Below, in pieces: positions 16,633 through 27,921 of a stretch of 64,000 nucleotides of DNA. Position numbers and translations under genes: made by a program. Origin of the DNA: Myxococcales bacterium (GTDB lineage Bacteria; Myxococcota_A; Polyangia; Polyangiales; Polyangiaceae); NCBI GenBank assembly GCA_016191785.1, contig JACPVJ010000090.1, positions 1 through 64,000 on the forward strand. Reading direction: 5' to 3'. Below the pieces are notes generated by a model. The model made no database searches, was not told the origin of the DNA, and was given only the letters and a program-made list of their open reading frames with translations. Position 1 is the first letter of the stretch, and each line of letters opens with the position of its first letter.

Positions 16633-16856
16633 GCCTCGGCGCCACGGCTCAGGCCCGCCTCGTCCAGGTCCGCCGGATGCGTGGGGGCGCCCCTCACACG
16701 CCCGCCGCATGAGCCGGGGCGATGGGGGCTCGAACATTTTGGGGCGGTTTTCCCGGCGACTTGAGACAAGACCAATCCTGGGCTACCCGGACGCTCGCAA
16801 TTTCGACTAGATGGCTCGCCAGGTGGAGCGGCGCGCCGCCCCCCTTTCGGCCCTCG

Positions 16857-19514
16857 ATGCCCTTCTTGCTTGCCGCCCGTCACACCCGCTCGGGGCCCGC
16901 CCTCGGCGCGGGGCTCCGAGCATGGGCGCTCGCGGCCCTGATCGCGGTGCTGACCTCGGCGCTGGCGCTGCCGGCGGCGGCACAGGGCGCACCGCCGCTG
17001 CCCAAGCCCGCGGAGCCCAAACCCGCGGAGCCCAAGCCCGCTGAGGCCAAGCCCGCAGCGCCCAAACCCGCGGAGCCCAAGCCCCGCGCCGTCGCCGCGG
17101 AGCCTGCGGCGGCGCCCCGCTTGCCGCCCGGCGAGGCCGAGAAGGCGCGAGGCCTGACGCTGGTCCGCATCGAGGTCGAAGGCAACCGGCGCGTGACCAA
17201 AGAGGACATCCTCACGTATCTGCGGCTACGGGTCGGCCAGACCTTCGCCCCCGAAGCGCTCACGCAAGACGTGCGCGAGCTGTGGAACTCTGGTTTCTTC
17301 GACGACATCGAGGTCGACCTCGACAAGAGCGACGCGGGCGTCATCCTGCGCTTCGTGGTGCGCGAGCGCCCGAACATCGCGGAGGTGGTGTTCGACGGCA
17401 ACGCCGAGATCGACACCGACGACCTGACCGAGGGCGTCGAGCTCAAGTCCAACACCATCTTGAGCCACCCGGCCGTGCGGCGCAGCATCCAGAAGATCCG
17501 CGACATGTACGCGGAACGTGGCTTCTTCCTGGCCGAGGTGAAGAGCGAGATCATCCCGCAGAAGAACAACGAGGTGGTGGTCAAGCTGTCGATCGTCGAA
17601 CACGGTCAGGTCAGCGTCCGGCGCATCACCTTCATCGGCAACCACAGCATCCCGGACGAAGAGCTGCGCGAGCTGATGTTCACCGGGAACGCCGGCTTCT
17701 TCGCGTTCGGCTCCGGCGGCCCGTATCGCCAGGACGCCTTCGAGCGCGACATCGCGGTGATCAGCGCCCTGTACTACGACCGTGGGTACCTGCAGGTCTC
17801 GATCAGCACCCCCCGCGTGATGCTCACCCCCGATCGCAACGGCATCGAGGTCAGCATCACCATCGACGAGGGGCCGCGGTACCGCATCCGGCAGCTGCGG
17901 GTCTACGAGCGCGGGAAAGACGGCACCGAGGTCGACCCGATCAGCGGTCGCCGGCGCCTGCGCAACATGGTGCGGGCCAAGCCCGGCGACTTCTTCAACC
18001 GCGCCGAGCTGCTCGAGGACCTGCAGTCGGTCCGCACGCTCTACCGGGATCACGGCTACGCCAACGTCGAAGCCAACCCCCAGACACGGCTCGACCAAGA
18101 GCGCCACGAGGTCGACATCGTGGTGCCGGTCGAGCGCGGGCCGCTGGTCTACTTCGAGCGCATCGAGATGCGGGGCAACTCGAAGACCCGCGACAAGGTC
18201 CTCCGGCGCGAGCTCGAGGTGCAAGAGGGCGAGCTGTTCCACGAGACCAAGCTCGACCTGTCCAAGCGCCGCATCACCGCCCTCGGGTACTTCGAGCGCG
18301 TCGACATCTCGACCGAAGAGGGCTCGGCCCCGGACAAGATGCAGGTCAACATCGAGGTGACCGAGCGTCCGACCGGCACCTTCCAGGTCGGCGCCGGCTT
18401 CTCGAGCATCGAGAACTTCATCGCGACCGCCCAGGTGCAGCAGGCCAACCTGTTCGGCAACGGTCAGAGCCTGTCGCTCCAGGCGCAGGTCAGCGGCCTG
18501 CGGCAGATGGTGGACCTGCGCTTCTACGAGCCGTACTTCTTGGACAGCAACTTCTCGGCCAGCATCGATCTCTTCGACCAGCTGCGGATCTACAACGACT
18601 TCAGCGAGTCGACCCGCGGCGGGTCGCTGACCTTCGGCTACCCCATCGTCGAGCCGAGTCTGTCGGCCAGCGTCGCGTACACCGCCGAGCTGAACGACGT
18701 GTCGACCCAGACCGCGACCACGCTCCTCGGTCAGACCGGCGGCACCAGCGTGTTCCGGCAGCTGCCGCTGGCCAACCTGTTCAACGACGGCTTCACGTCG
18801 AGCGTGCGCCCTGGGCTGACCTTCGACACGCGCGACAACCGCCTCTTCCCCACCGCCGGCGTCTACCTGCGCGCCACCACCGAGCTTGCCGCCGCGGGCT
18901 TCGGCTCGGACAACGAGTTCTTGCGTCACAAGGGTGTGGCGCGGTTCTACTACCCCCTCGGCTCGGGCATCGTCGCCAAGCTGAACATGGAGGGCGGCCA
19001 CGTCACGAGCCCCTCCGAGGACGGGGTGCCGATCTTCGCGCGCTTCTTCCTGGGCGGCATCCTCGACGTGCGCGGCTTCCGCTTCCGCTCGCTGGGGCCG
19101 CGCGTGCCGCTGACGCAGTACACCGACCCGAACAGCTCGCCCATCCCCTACGGCGCGAACATCGGCGGCAACCTGCTGTACTTCCAGAACCTCGAGCTCG
19201 AGTTCCCGATCATCGACAAGGTCGGGATCCGGGGCGTGGTCTTCACCGACGCGGGCAACTCGTGGAACCTGGAAGAGAACTACTGCGACACTGCCGGCAA
19301 GGGCGTGCTCGCCGGCCAGGGCACGGCCTTCAAGGAGACCAGCCCTTGCTTCGACGGGCTGTCGAGCCTGGCCGCGCTCCGGACCTCTTACGGCTTCGGC
19401 ATCCGCTGGTTCTCGCCGCTCGGCCCGCTGCGCTTCGAGTGGGGCTTCCCTTTCGCACCGCTCCCCTACGAAGAGTCGAGCGTGTTCGAGTTCACCATCG
19501 GCAACTTCTTCTGA
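16857..19514 (+). CDS. bamA: Outer membrane protein assembly factor BamA
   Basis: BamA is the Omp85 insertase that folds beta-barrel proteins into the outer membrane. The 885-residue protein has a signal peptide of about 43 residues ending AAAQ, a Pro/Lys/Ala/Glu linker made of PKPAE-type repeats (about 48-78) and five POTRA-like domains (about 95-500). A C-terminal 16-strand barrel follows, with the loop-6 motif VRGFRFRSLGPR. The chain ends in Phe (TIGNFF), the expected barrel signal. ATG 16857 is chosen because it starts the signal peptide; an upstream in-frame start would add a non-signal extension. No skp or lpx genes follow. Confidence 0.93.
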   Translation: MPFLLAARHTRSGPALGAGLRAWALAALIAVLTSALALPAAAQGAPPLPKPAEPKPAEPKPAEAKPAAPKPAEPKPRAVAAEPAAAPRLPPGEAEKARGLTLVRIEVEGNRRVTKEDILTYLRLRVGQTFAPEALTQDVRELWNSGFFDDIEVDLDKSDAGVILRFVVRERPNIAEVVFDGNAEIDTDDLTEGVELKSNTILSHPAVRRSIQKIRDMYAERGFFLAEVKSEIIPQKNNEVVVKLSIVEHGQVSVRRITFIGNHSIPDEELRELMFTGNAGFFAFGSGGPYRQDAFERDIAVISALYYDRGYLQVSISTPRVMLTPDRNGIEVSITIDEGPRYRIRQLRVYERGKDGTEVDPISGRRRLRNMVRAKPGDFFNRAELLEDLQSVRTLYRDHGYANVEANPQTRLDQERHEVDIVVPVERGPLVYFERIEMRGNSKTRDKVLRRELEVQEGELFHETKLDLSKRRITALGYFERVDISTEEGSAPDKMQVNIEVTERPTGTFQVGAGFSSIENFIATAQVQQANLFGNGQSLSLQAQVSGLRQMVDLRFYEPYFLDSNFSASIDLFDQLRIYNDFSESTRGGSLTFGYPIVEPSLSASVAYTAELNDVSTQTATTLLGQTGGTSVFRQLPLANLFNDGFTSSVRPGLTFDTRDNRLFPTAGVYLRATTELAAAGFGSDNEFLRHKGVARFYYPLGSGIVAKLNMEGGHVTSPSEDGVPIFARFFLGGILDVRGFRFRSLGPRVPLTQYTDPNSSPIPYGANIGGNLLYFQNLELEFPIIDKVGIRGVVFTDAGNSWNLEENYCDTAGKGVLAGQGTAFKETSPCFDGLSSLAALRTSYGFGIRWFSPLGPLRFEWGFPFAPLPYEESSVFEFTIGNFF
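17001..17085 (+). repeat. 15-bp coding repeat (PKPAE linker) in bamA
   Basis: About six imperfect 15-bp units, each encoding a variant of Pro-Lys-Pro-Ala-Glu, form the linker between the BamA signal peptide and its first POTRA domain. Such a linker probably spans periplasmic space and can vary in length by slippage. Confidence 0.7.
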
Positions 19515-19532
19515 CGGCCCGAGGCAGCACGC

Positions 19533-19910
19533 ATGGCGAGCGAGCCCTCCGACGACATCCCGCCCACACCGCGAAACGCGACCTCGGCACAAGACACCGA
19601 GCGCGATCTGACGGCGCCAGCGCCGGACGAGTGCGCGACCCGAGAGGCGCTGGACACCACGCTCGACGTCTCGACCACGCTCGCCAACAGCACCTTGCTC
19701 AGCGTCAAGGCCGCGGCCGACCGCGCGAGCGACCGCCCCGACCACCGCGCCGACGAGCTCGAGCGGCGCGTCGCGCAGCTCGAAGCCCGGCTCAAGGTGC
19801 TCGAGCTCGAGCGCGGCGTCGCGCCCCTGGGTGACAAGCGCTGGCTGTTCTGGGTGGGCCTCTTGCTCGCGCTCGTTCTGGGCTGGCAGCTGCGCGCCTG
19901 GCTCCGCTGA
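19533..19910 (+). CDS. Tail-anchored coiled-coil membrane protein, unknown
   Basis: This 125-residue protein has a low-complexity acidic N-terminus and a heptad-rich helix at about residues 70-95 (ADELERRVAQLEARLKVLELE). One transmembrane segment follows at 104-121 (LFWVGLLLALVLGWQLRA), with a short basic tail. There is no signal peptide, so it should face the cytosol with a C-terminal anchor. It follows bamA by 18 bp and probably shares its transcript. I do not recognise the family. Confidence 0.7.
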   Translation: MASEPSDDIPPTPRNATSAQDTERDLTAPAPDECATREALDTTLDVSTTLANSTLLSVKAAADRASDRPDHRADELERRVAQLEARLKVLELERGVAPLGDKRWLFWVGLLLALVLGWQLRAWLR

Positions 19911-19990
19911 ATTCCGGCTTGATTTCGAGGGGTTACCAGGCCGTTAAGCGAGTGCCAGGGGGACGGCTCCGTGGTATGCGAAGGGGCTCG

Positions 19991-20014
19991 GGCCCGCCAG
20001 CCTTCGGCTGGGCC
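19991..20014 (+). promoter_or_regulatory. Hairpin in the gyrA leader
   Basis: CCAGCC and GGCTGG form a 6-bp stem around a TTC loop, extended by GGCC pairing after a small bulge. The structure ends 14 nt before the gyrA ATG, where no Shine-Dalgarno is visible, so it may influence translation initiation. No T-tract follows, which argues against an intrinsic terminator. Confidence 0.35.
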
Positions 20015-20028
20015 GAACCCTCGACTTC

Positions 20029-22728
<2,700 letters not shown>

Positions 22729-22764
22729 GGCAGCCGGGGCCGCGGCCGCCCGCCGCGTGACCGC

Positions 22765-24675
22765 TCACTTCGGGATCGGCGGCACGGTCACGGTGTTGAT
22801 CGGCTGGACGCTGGCGCCCGCGGGGTACGCGTAGCTCACCGCCTGCGAATAGAAGCCGCCGCCGCCGCCGAAGGTGCCGCCGGTGGCCGCGCTGCCCCAG
22901 CCCCAGACGGTGAGGCCGATGGGGGCGTCGCTCTTGATCACGTGGACGCCGTTGTCGCAGCTGCCCTGCTTCTGGAAGTTGCCGGTGACCAGATCGACCC
23001 GAGTGAACTCGAACTGACCGGCGGTGCCCACCGGCTGCCAGCCCGACAGCGTGCCGGCGCAGCCCAAGCTGACGTCGTGAAACACGCCCTTTTGCTTGCT
23101 GCGCACGACGACCAGGTTCGTCTCTGGGTAGGTCGGATCGGTGAAGAAGGTGTATTGGCGAAGGAACTGCTGGGGCGGGATCACGTTCACGAACTCCGGA
23201 TCGCCGCGGCAGTCCACCGGGTTGCCCATTTTGGCGCAGCCGGTCATGTGCGCCGACATGTAGAAGGGGTGGTTCTCGTCCTGGCTCTTGACCGCGAAGG
23301 GCCCGGGCGCCCAGAACTCGGCGACCTGACTGGTGGACAGCGACGTGGGGGCGCCGGGCGGCGGTGCGGGATCCCACGTCAAGGTCGTCCCGTTGACGGC
23401 GCCGACCAGCCGCCAAGGCACCGACTCGTCCTTGCCCGGGTAGCGCTCGCGATACCGGACCGCGACGTACTCGTACCCCAGCGCCTTGACCGGCGGGATC
23501 TGCTGGTGCGCCGAGTCGCACGCGGCATCCATCACGTCGATGCTCAGGCAGGTGGCCGCGCCCCAGACGGCGATGGGCTTGTCCGACTGGATGGGACTGC
23601 CGATCAGCGACGCGTTCTGCGTGAACTGCAAGATCTCGCCGCGCCCCAGGGTGTACGTCTGCGGCACGCCCTGACCGGCAGGGTTGACTCCGGGGCCGCC
23701 CGTGATGGCCGCGGTCGGGCTGATGGTCACGGTCGTACCGTCTTCGGCGGCGACGATGTCGACCGAGGGCTGGGCCACCGCGACCAGCTGGCTCTTTCGG
23801 AACGCGTCCACTGCGACGTAGTTCGTGTCCCACACCGACGTCGGCAAGAGCAGCGTCGCGCTGGTGGCGGCGCTCTGCCCGCCCCCGTAGGGGAAGATGT
23901 CGTAGACGACGGCCGGCGCCGAGGTGGTGATGTGGAAGGCCTGCCCTCGCCCGGTCCCCTTCACGTTCGCGAGGCTGGTGGTGTACGCCGGGGTCACGCC
24001 GGCAGGGCAGCTCGTGAGGACCGAGCCGTAGCGAGCCAAGAACAGGATCGCCACCTGCCCGGCGGGGATCTGCCCGCCCGGCAGCGGCGCGTAGGTGATC
24101 GACTGGCCCGTACCCGACGGGATGCGCGCGAACTGGCCGGGGTCGTAGCTCTGACCGGCGCGCTCGACGGTGACGCTGATCGGGTGCCCCCAGGTGTTGG
24201 CGACGAACGCGGCGAAACACGCGCCTTGACCGTCGGCGATGATGTCCGGCGGCACCGAGTAGTAGTCACAGCCGATGGTCGACTTGTTCTGCTTCGCGGC
24301 GTCGCACGCGGGAACGCACCCGCTGGCGCCACAGCCCTGATCCGGGGGGCACTGCGTGATCACGTTGCCCTTGCAGTCGAGCACGCTGTGCAGATCCGAG
24401 GAGCAGGTCTTGTCGCAGCCGCCGCCACCGTCGCCGCCGCCGATCCCGATGCCGCCGCCGGTGGCCCCGCCGCCGCCCGCGCCGATACCGCCGCCACCGC
24501 CTGCCGCGGTGCCGCCGGCGCCGCCGGCGCCACCGCCCGCAGTGCCCCCGCCACCCCCGCTGGTGGCACCGCACGCGGCCGCCGCGCCGAGCGACAGCAC
24601 CACGCACGCGATCAACGCTTGCTTGCCCAGACGTCCCAACTGCCCCAACAGAATGCGTCCGTCGCCGCGCGTCAT
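22765..24675 (-). CDS. IgGFc-binding-type surface lipoprotein
   Basis: The 636-residue protein has a lipoprotein signal peptide with the lipobox cysteine at position 35 (LGAAAAC). A long Gly-rich linker (about 38-85) and a Cys-rich segment (CDKTCSS to CVPACDA, about 86-130) follow. A large beta-rich domain then resembles the IgGFc-binding protein N-terminal domain, with features such as NTWGHPISVTVERAG and an ILQFTQNASLIGSPIQSDKPIAVWG stretch that is typical of the family. Such proteins are common, presumably surface-exposed adhesion or binding proteins in myxobacteria; the ligand is unknown. It converges with gyrA and diverges from nth. Confidence 0.8.
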   Translation of the reverse strand: MTRGDGRILLGQLGRLGKQALIACVVLSLGAAAACGATSGGGGGTAGGGAGGAGGTAAGGGGGIGAGGGGATGGGIGIGGGDGGGGCDKTCSSDLHSVLDCKGNVITQCPPDQGCGASGCVPACDAAKQNKSTIGCDYYSVPPDIIADGQGACFAAFVANTWGHPISVTVERAGQSYDPGQFARIPSGTGQSITYAPLPGGQIPAGQVAILFLARYGSVLTSCPAGVTPAYTTSLANVKGTGRGQAFHITTSAPAVVYDIFPYGGGQSAATSATLLLPTSVWDTNYVAVDAFRKSQLVAVAQPSVDIVAAEDGTTVTISPTAAITGGPGVNPAGQGVPQTYTLGRGEILQFTQNASLIGSPIQSDKPIAVWGAATCLSIDVMDAACDSAHQQIPPVKALGYEYVAVRYRERYPGKDESVPWRLVGAVNGTTLTWDPAPPPGAPTSLSTSQVAEFWAPGPFAVKSQDENHPFYMSAHMTGCAKMGNPVDCRGDPEFVNVIPPQQFLRQYTFFTDPTYPETNLVVVRSKQKGVFHDVSLGCAGTLSGWQPVGTAGQFEFTRVDLVTGNFQKQGSCDNGVHVIKSDAPIGLTVWGWGSAATGGTFGGGGGFYSQAVSYAYPAGASVQPINTVTVPPIPK

Positions 24676-24751
24676 GCCTCAACGCTAGCTGAGTGCGCTC
24701 GCCTGCGCCAGAGCGGCGCGGCCCGCCGAGCACGCGGGCAGCTCTGCTAGG

Positions 24752-25564
24752 ATGCCGGCCCGAATGGCCCGGTCTCGCGTCGCCCCACCTCCGCGCCCCA
24801 AGGCGCCGCGCCGCCGGCCGGCGGCTGCCGCGGCGCCCGCCGCTGCAAAGCCCAAGCCCCGCGCCGGCGCGCGCGTCGACGTCGCGCGAATGTTCGAGCT
24901 CTTGTGCCGGCAACACCCGGACGCCCACTGCGAGCTCGATCACACCGACGCATTTCAGCTGGTGGTCGCGACCGTGCTGAGCGCGCAGGCCACCGACGTC
25001 GCGGTGAACAAGGTGACGCCCGAGCTGTTTCGACGCTGGCGGACGGCGGCAGCGCTCGCCCGGGCCAAGCCCGCCGAGGTCGAGAAGGTGATCGGCAGCC
25101 TGGGGTTCTTTCGTCAGAAGACCAAGAGCATCACCGGGCTCGCGACCCGATTGGTCGAGCAGCACGGCGGCCAGGTGCCGCGTACGCTGGGCGAGCTCAC
25201 GAAGCTCCCGGGGGTGGGTCGCAAGACGGCCAACGTGGTGCTGGGTGTGGCCTTCGGTGCGCCCGAGGGCGTGGTGGTCGACACCCACGTCCTCCGGCTG
25301 GCGCAGCGCCTGGGCTGGAGCCGCCACGACACGCCCGAGAAGGTCGAGCTCGATCTGATGCGCGCGCTCCCGAAGGAGCACTGGGACCGCGTCTCGCACA
25401 CGCTCATCTTCCACGGCCGCCGGGTGTGCTCGGCGCGGAAACCCGCCTGCGCGGCCTGCAGCGTGAGTGAGCTCTGCCCGAGCGCTTTTCGAGCAGAGCA
25501 GATCGGGCGCAAGCCACCGCGGGTGCCCACCAGCGCGGCGCCCAAGCGCAGAGCGAAGAAGTGA
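24752..25564 (+). CDS. nth: Endonuclease III
   Basis: Nth is the DNA glycosylase/AP lyase of base excision repair that removes oxidised pyrimidines. The 270-residue protein has an Ala/Pro/Arg-rich N-terminal extension (about 1-45), then the HhH-GPD fold. The hairpin LPGVGRKTANVV carries the catalytic lysine, VVDTHV carries the catalytic Asp, and the C-terminal 4Fe-4S loop has C-x6-C-x2-C-x5-C spacing (CSARKPACAACSVSELC). ATG 24752 is the longest start; a second ATG at 24764 is equally possible. The gene diverges from the IgGFc-type lipoprotein. Confidence 0.94.
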   Translation: MPARMARSRVAPPPRPKAPRRRPAAAAAPAAAKPKPRAGARVDVARMFELLCRQHPDAHCELDHTDAFQLVVATVLSAQATDVAVNKVTPELFRRWRTAAALARAKPAEVEKVIGSLGFFRQKTKSITGLATRLVEQHGGQVPRTLGELTKLPGVGRKTANVVLGVAFGAPEGVVVDTHVLRLAQRLGWSRHDTPEKVELDLMRALPKEHWDRVSHTLIFHGRRVCSARKPACAACSVSELCPSAFRAEQIGRKPPRVPTSAAPKRRAKK

Positions 25565-25577
25565 ACCCTGAGGGCGC

Positions 25578-26069
25578 TCACTCCTGAGACGGAGGTGACG
25601 CGCCTTCGTCCGCCGAGACCGCACCCGGGGCGCCGACCCCGGCGAAGTCCAGCGTGACCCCCGGCGCGCCGCGGCTCAGGGCGGCGCGGTGGTGCTCGGC
25701 GACCGGGCGCTTCTCGCCGCTCGCGGGGTCCACCACGACGTAGACGGTCTCGATCTCGGTCAGGACGGCCCCGCCCGGCCGTCGGCGGAACAGCCCGCGG
25801 AGCGTGAACGAGGTCGTGCCGACTCGCGCCGTGGTGACGGAGATCTCCAGCACGTCGTCGAAGCGTGCCGGCGCCTTCCACTCCGTCACCTGCCGCACGA
25901 GCCGCCAGTCGATGCCGGTGGTGGCTCCGTCCACCCCGCCGAACACGGCGCGCGAGAACTCGCAGGCTGCCACGTCCATGTACTCGCCGTAGCGCGCGTT
26001 GAAGACGATACCCTGCGCGTCGCACTCGGAGTAGCGCACGCGCAGGAAGAGCCGGAACGGGTCGGACAC
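25578..26069 (-). CDS. Acyl-CoA thioesterase, 4HBT/YbgC-FadM type
   Basis: This 163-residue hotdog-fold protein carries the 4HBT signature RYSECDAQGIVFNARYGEY, with the catalytic Asp at residue 17. It probably cleaves an acyl-CoA or acyl-ACP thioester in the cytosol; the substrate cannot be read from the sequence. A C-terminal tail of about 30 residues beyond the fold is Ala/Gly-rich. It converges with nth across 13 bp and lies 39 bp after the histidine kinase gene on the same strand, so it may be the last gene of that unit. Confidence 0.85.
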   Translation of the reverse strand: MSDPFRLFLRVRYSECDAQGIVFNARYGEYMDVAACEFSRAVFGGVDGATTGIDWRLVRQVTEWKAPARFDDVLEISVTTARVGTTSFTLRGLFRRRPGGAVLTEIETVYVVVDPASGEKRPVAEHHRAALSRGAPGVTLDFAGVGAPGAVSADEGASPPSQE

Positions 26070-26108
26070 GGGGGTGCAGCGTACAACAGCGCCAACCGCG
26101 GAGCGCGC

Positions 26109-27134
26109 TCACTCGGGAGACGCCGGCTGGATCGGGAAGAACATCTGGAACGACGTGCCGACGCCCTCGGTGCTCTGCACTTCGATCCAACCGTTGTGAG
26201 CGCTGGCGCAGTTGTAGGCCTGGCTGAGCCCCAGCCCCGTGCCGTGGCCCGGCTCTTTGGTGGTGAAGAACGGCTCGAAGATCCGGGGCAGCACGTCGGC
26301 TGCGATGCCCGGCCCGTTGTCGCTCACCCGCAGCCAGGCGTACTCGCCGGCGGTGGCGCTCTCGGGCGCGTAAGGCGGCGGCTCGGCGATGCGCTGGGTC
26401 CCGGTCGCCAGGGTGATGAAGCCGCCGCGGGGCGCGACCGCGTCGCGCGCGTTCAGGCACAAGTTGAGCACCGCCTGTTGCGCCTCGTCCGGATCCAAGA
26501 GGGCCTTCGGCTCGTGGGGGTCGAGGGCCAGGCGGATCTCGATCTGGTCGGGCAGCGACGCCGCGAGCAAGCTCACGGTCCGGGCAACCACCGCGTTGAC
26601 GGGAGACGACCCCAGCTTGGGCCGGGGGCCTCGCCCCAGGTCCATCAGCTGCGAGGAGAGGCGCAGCGCCTGTGCAACTGCCTCTTGGGCGTCGGGGACG
26701 AGCACCGACGCGTCGGGTTTCAGGTCGTCCAGGCAGCAGCTCACCACCATCAGGTAGTTCCGGAGATCGTGGGCGACGCCGCCGGCCAGGGCGCCGATGG
26801 CGTGCATGCGCTCAGCCTGGATCAAGCGCGCCTGCAAACGCTTGCGCTCGCGCTCTTCGGTCTCGAGGCGGCTTTGCATGCGCGCGAGCTCTTCGGTTCG
26901 CCGGGTCACCAGCGCGTCGAGCTTCACACGGGCGGACTGCTCTTCCGAGAGGCCGACGGCCAGCGAGTCCTTGCTCGACTTGAGCTCGAAGATCACCGCC
27001 GTGAGCAGGCGCGCCTTGACGTCGGCCAGGTACGCCGCGCAGTGCATCTTGAGGGCGCGTTCGGTCAGCTGCCGGCCCGTCCCCCGCGCCTCGCCCACCT
27101 GCGAGCGCCCGAGGTCCGAGAGGCGGTCACGCAT
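26109..27134 (-). CDS. Histidine kinase without its own sensor domain
   Basis: The 341-residue cytosolic kinase has a helical N-terminus, a coiled coil (about 65-108) and the phosphoacceptor His122 in GGVAHDLRNYLMVV. An ATP-binding domain follows, with the N box (NLCLNARDAV), G1 (DNGPGIA), F box (FEPFFTTK) and G2 (GHGTGLGL). No PAS, GAF or membrane segment is present. ATG 27134 overlaps the stop of the upstream ODP-type gene as ATGCGTGA, so the two are translationally coupled and the ODP protein is the likely sensor. No response regulator is adjacent. Confidence 0.88.
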   Translation of the reverse strand: MRDRLSDLGRSQVGEARGTGRQLTERALKMHCAAYLADVKARLLTAVIFELKSSKDSLAVGLSEEQSARVKLDALVTRRTEELARMQSRLETEERERKRLQARLIQAERMHAIGALAGGVAHDLRNYLMVVSCCLDDLKPDASVLVPDAQEAVAQALRLSSQLMDLGRGPRPKLGSSPVNAVVARTVSLLAASLPDQIEIRLALDPHEPKALLDPDEAQQAVLNLCLNARDAVAPRGGFITLATGTQRIAEPPPYAPESATAGEYAWLRVSDNGPGIAADVLPRIFEPFFTTKEPGHGTGLGLSQAYNCASAHNGWIEVQSTEGVGTSFQMFFPIQPASPE

Positions 27135-27867
27135 CGGACGCTGCCTCGAGGTCGGCGCCACACCGCAGGCCCTTCAGGTGCTCGATGGCCAGGGCGACCT
27201 GGGGCCCCTCGAGAATGGAGCCGTGCTGCGGGCAGATGCGCTCGAAGTTGCGCGTCGCCAGGCCCGCCATGCAGGGCCCGAGGAGGGCGCCGGATGGCAT
27301 GTACAGCTGGTGGAAGGCGGTCATCGCCTCGAGAAATCCGGCCCCCGCGAACAGCTCCCAGCGCTTCGACAGGCCACCGAACAAATCCGAGGTGAACGCG
27401 GTGCGGGTCTTCACGTCGTGGGTGATCATCGCGCCCGGCGAGTGCAGGAAGGGGGTCGGAATGAACTCGAGCTCGCGCCCGCTCTTCAGCACCAGCCGCC
27501 GGCCGTTCTCTTCGATGTCGTAGAAGGGCGAGCGCACCCCCAGCGAGCGGATCAGCCGAATGGTGTTCGGCGTGGCGACCACCTTGATCTCGGCGCGCAG
27601 CACCTCTTCGACTACAGCCAGGTTGCCGCACACGTCCGGATCCTGGTGACTGGCGACCACCCAGGTGACCTCGCCGGCGTCGACCACGTCGAGCACCTTG
27701 CGCATCACCACGTGAAAGTCCGGGATCGAGCCGGGGTCGATCAGCACCACGTCTTGCTCGTCGACCAACAGGTAGGCGTTACAGTGGAGCGCGGTCTCCG
27801 GATCGTGCCGCCCCACCCAGAACACGTCACGGGTCACAGCTACGGCGGTATCCAGCTCGCGAGACAT
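27127..27867 (-). CDS. ODP-type di-iron metallo-beta-lactamase-fold protein (oxygen/redox sensor candidate)
   Basis: The 246-residue protein has the metallo-beta-lactamase fold of flavodiiron proteins without flavodoxin. Likely metal ligands are His74 and Asp78 (ASHQDPDV), His142 (FLHSPG), Asp161 (TSDLFGG) and His215 (CPQHGSI). The HQDPDV variant is the pattern of the ODP family, known in spirochaetes as oxygen-binding di-iron sensors attached to chemotaxis or signalling proteins. ATG 27867 is preceded by AGAGGGGG; ATG 27891 is an alternative start. The stop overlaps the kinase start, implying a two-part sensor kinase. Confidence 0.82.
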   Translation of the reverse strand: MSRELDTAVAVTRDVFWVGRHDPETALHCNAYLLVDEQDVVLIDPGSIPDFHVVMRKVLDVVDAGEVTWVVASHQDPDVCGNLAVVEEVLRAEIKVVATPNTIRLIRSLGVRSPFYDIEENGRRLVLKSGRELEFIPTPFLHSPGAMITHDVKTRTAFTSDLFGGLSKRWELFAGAGFLEAMTAFHQLYMPSGALLGPCMAGLATRNFERICPQHGSILEGPQVALAIEHLKGLRCGADLEAASDA

Positions 27868-27921
27868 CGACCCCCTCTTCTTGCTAATCATCGCCTCATC
27901 CCGCGCGCCCGAGCAAGCACC

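Noticed and set aside
19997..20011. UUCG tetraloop terminator before gyrA
   Set aside because: Base pairing gives a UUC triloop, not a C(UUCG)G tetraloop, and there is no T-tract.
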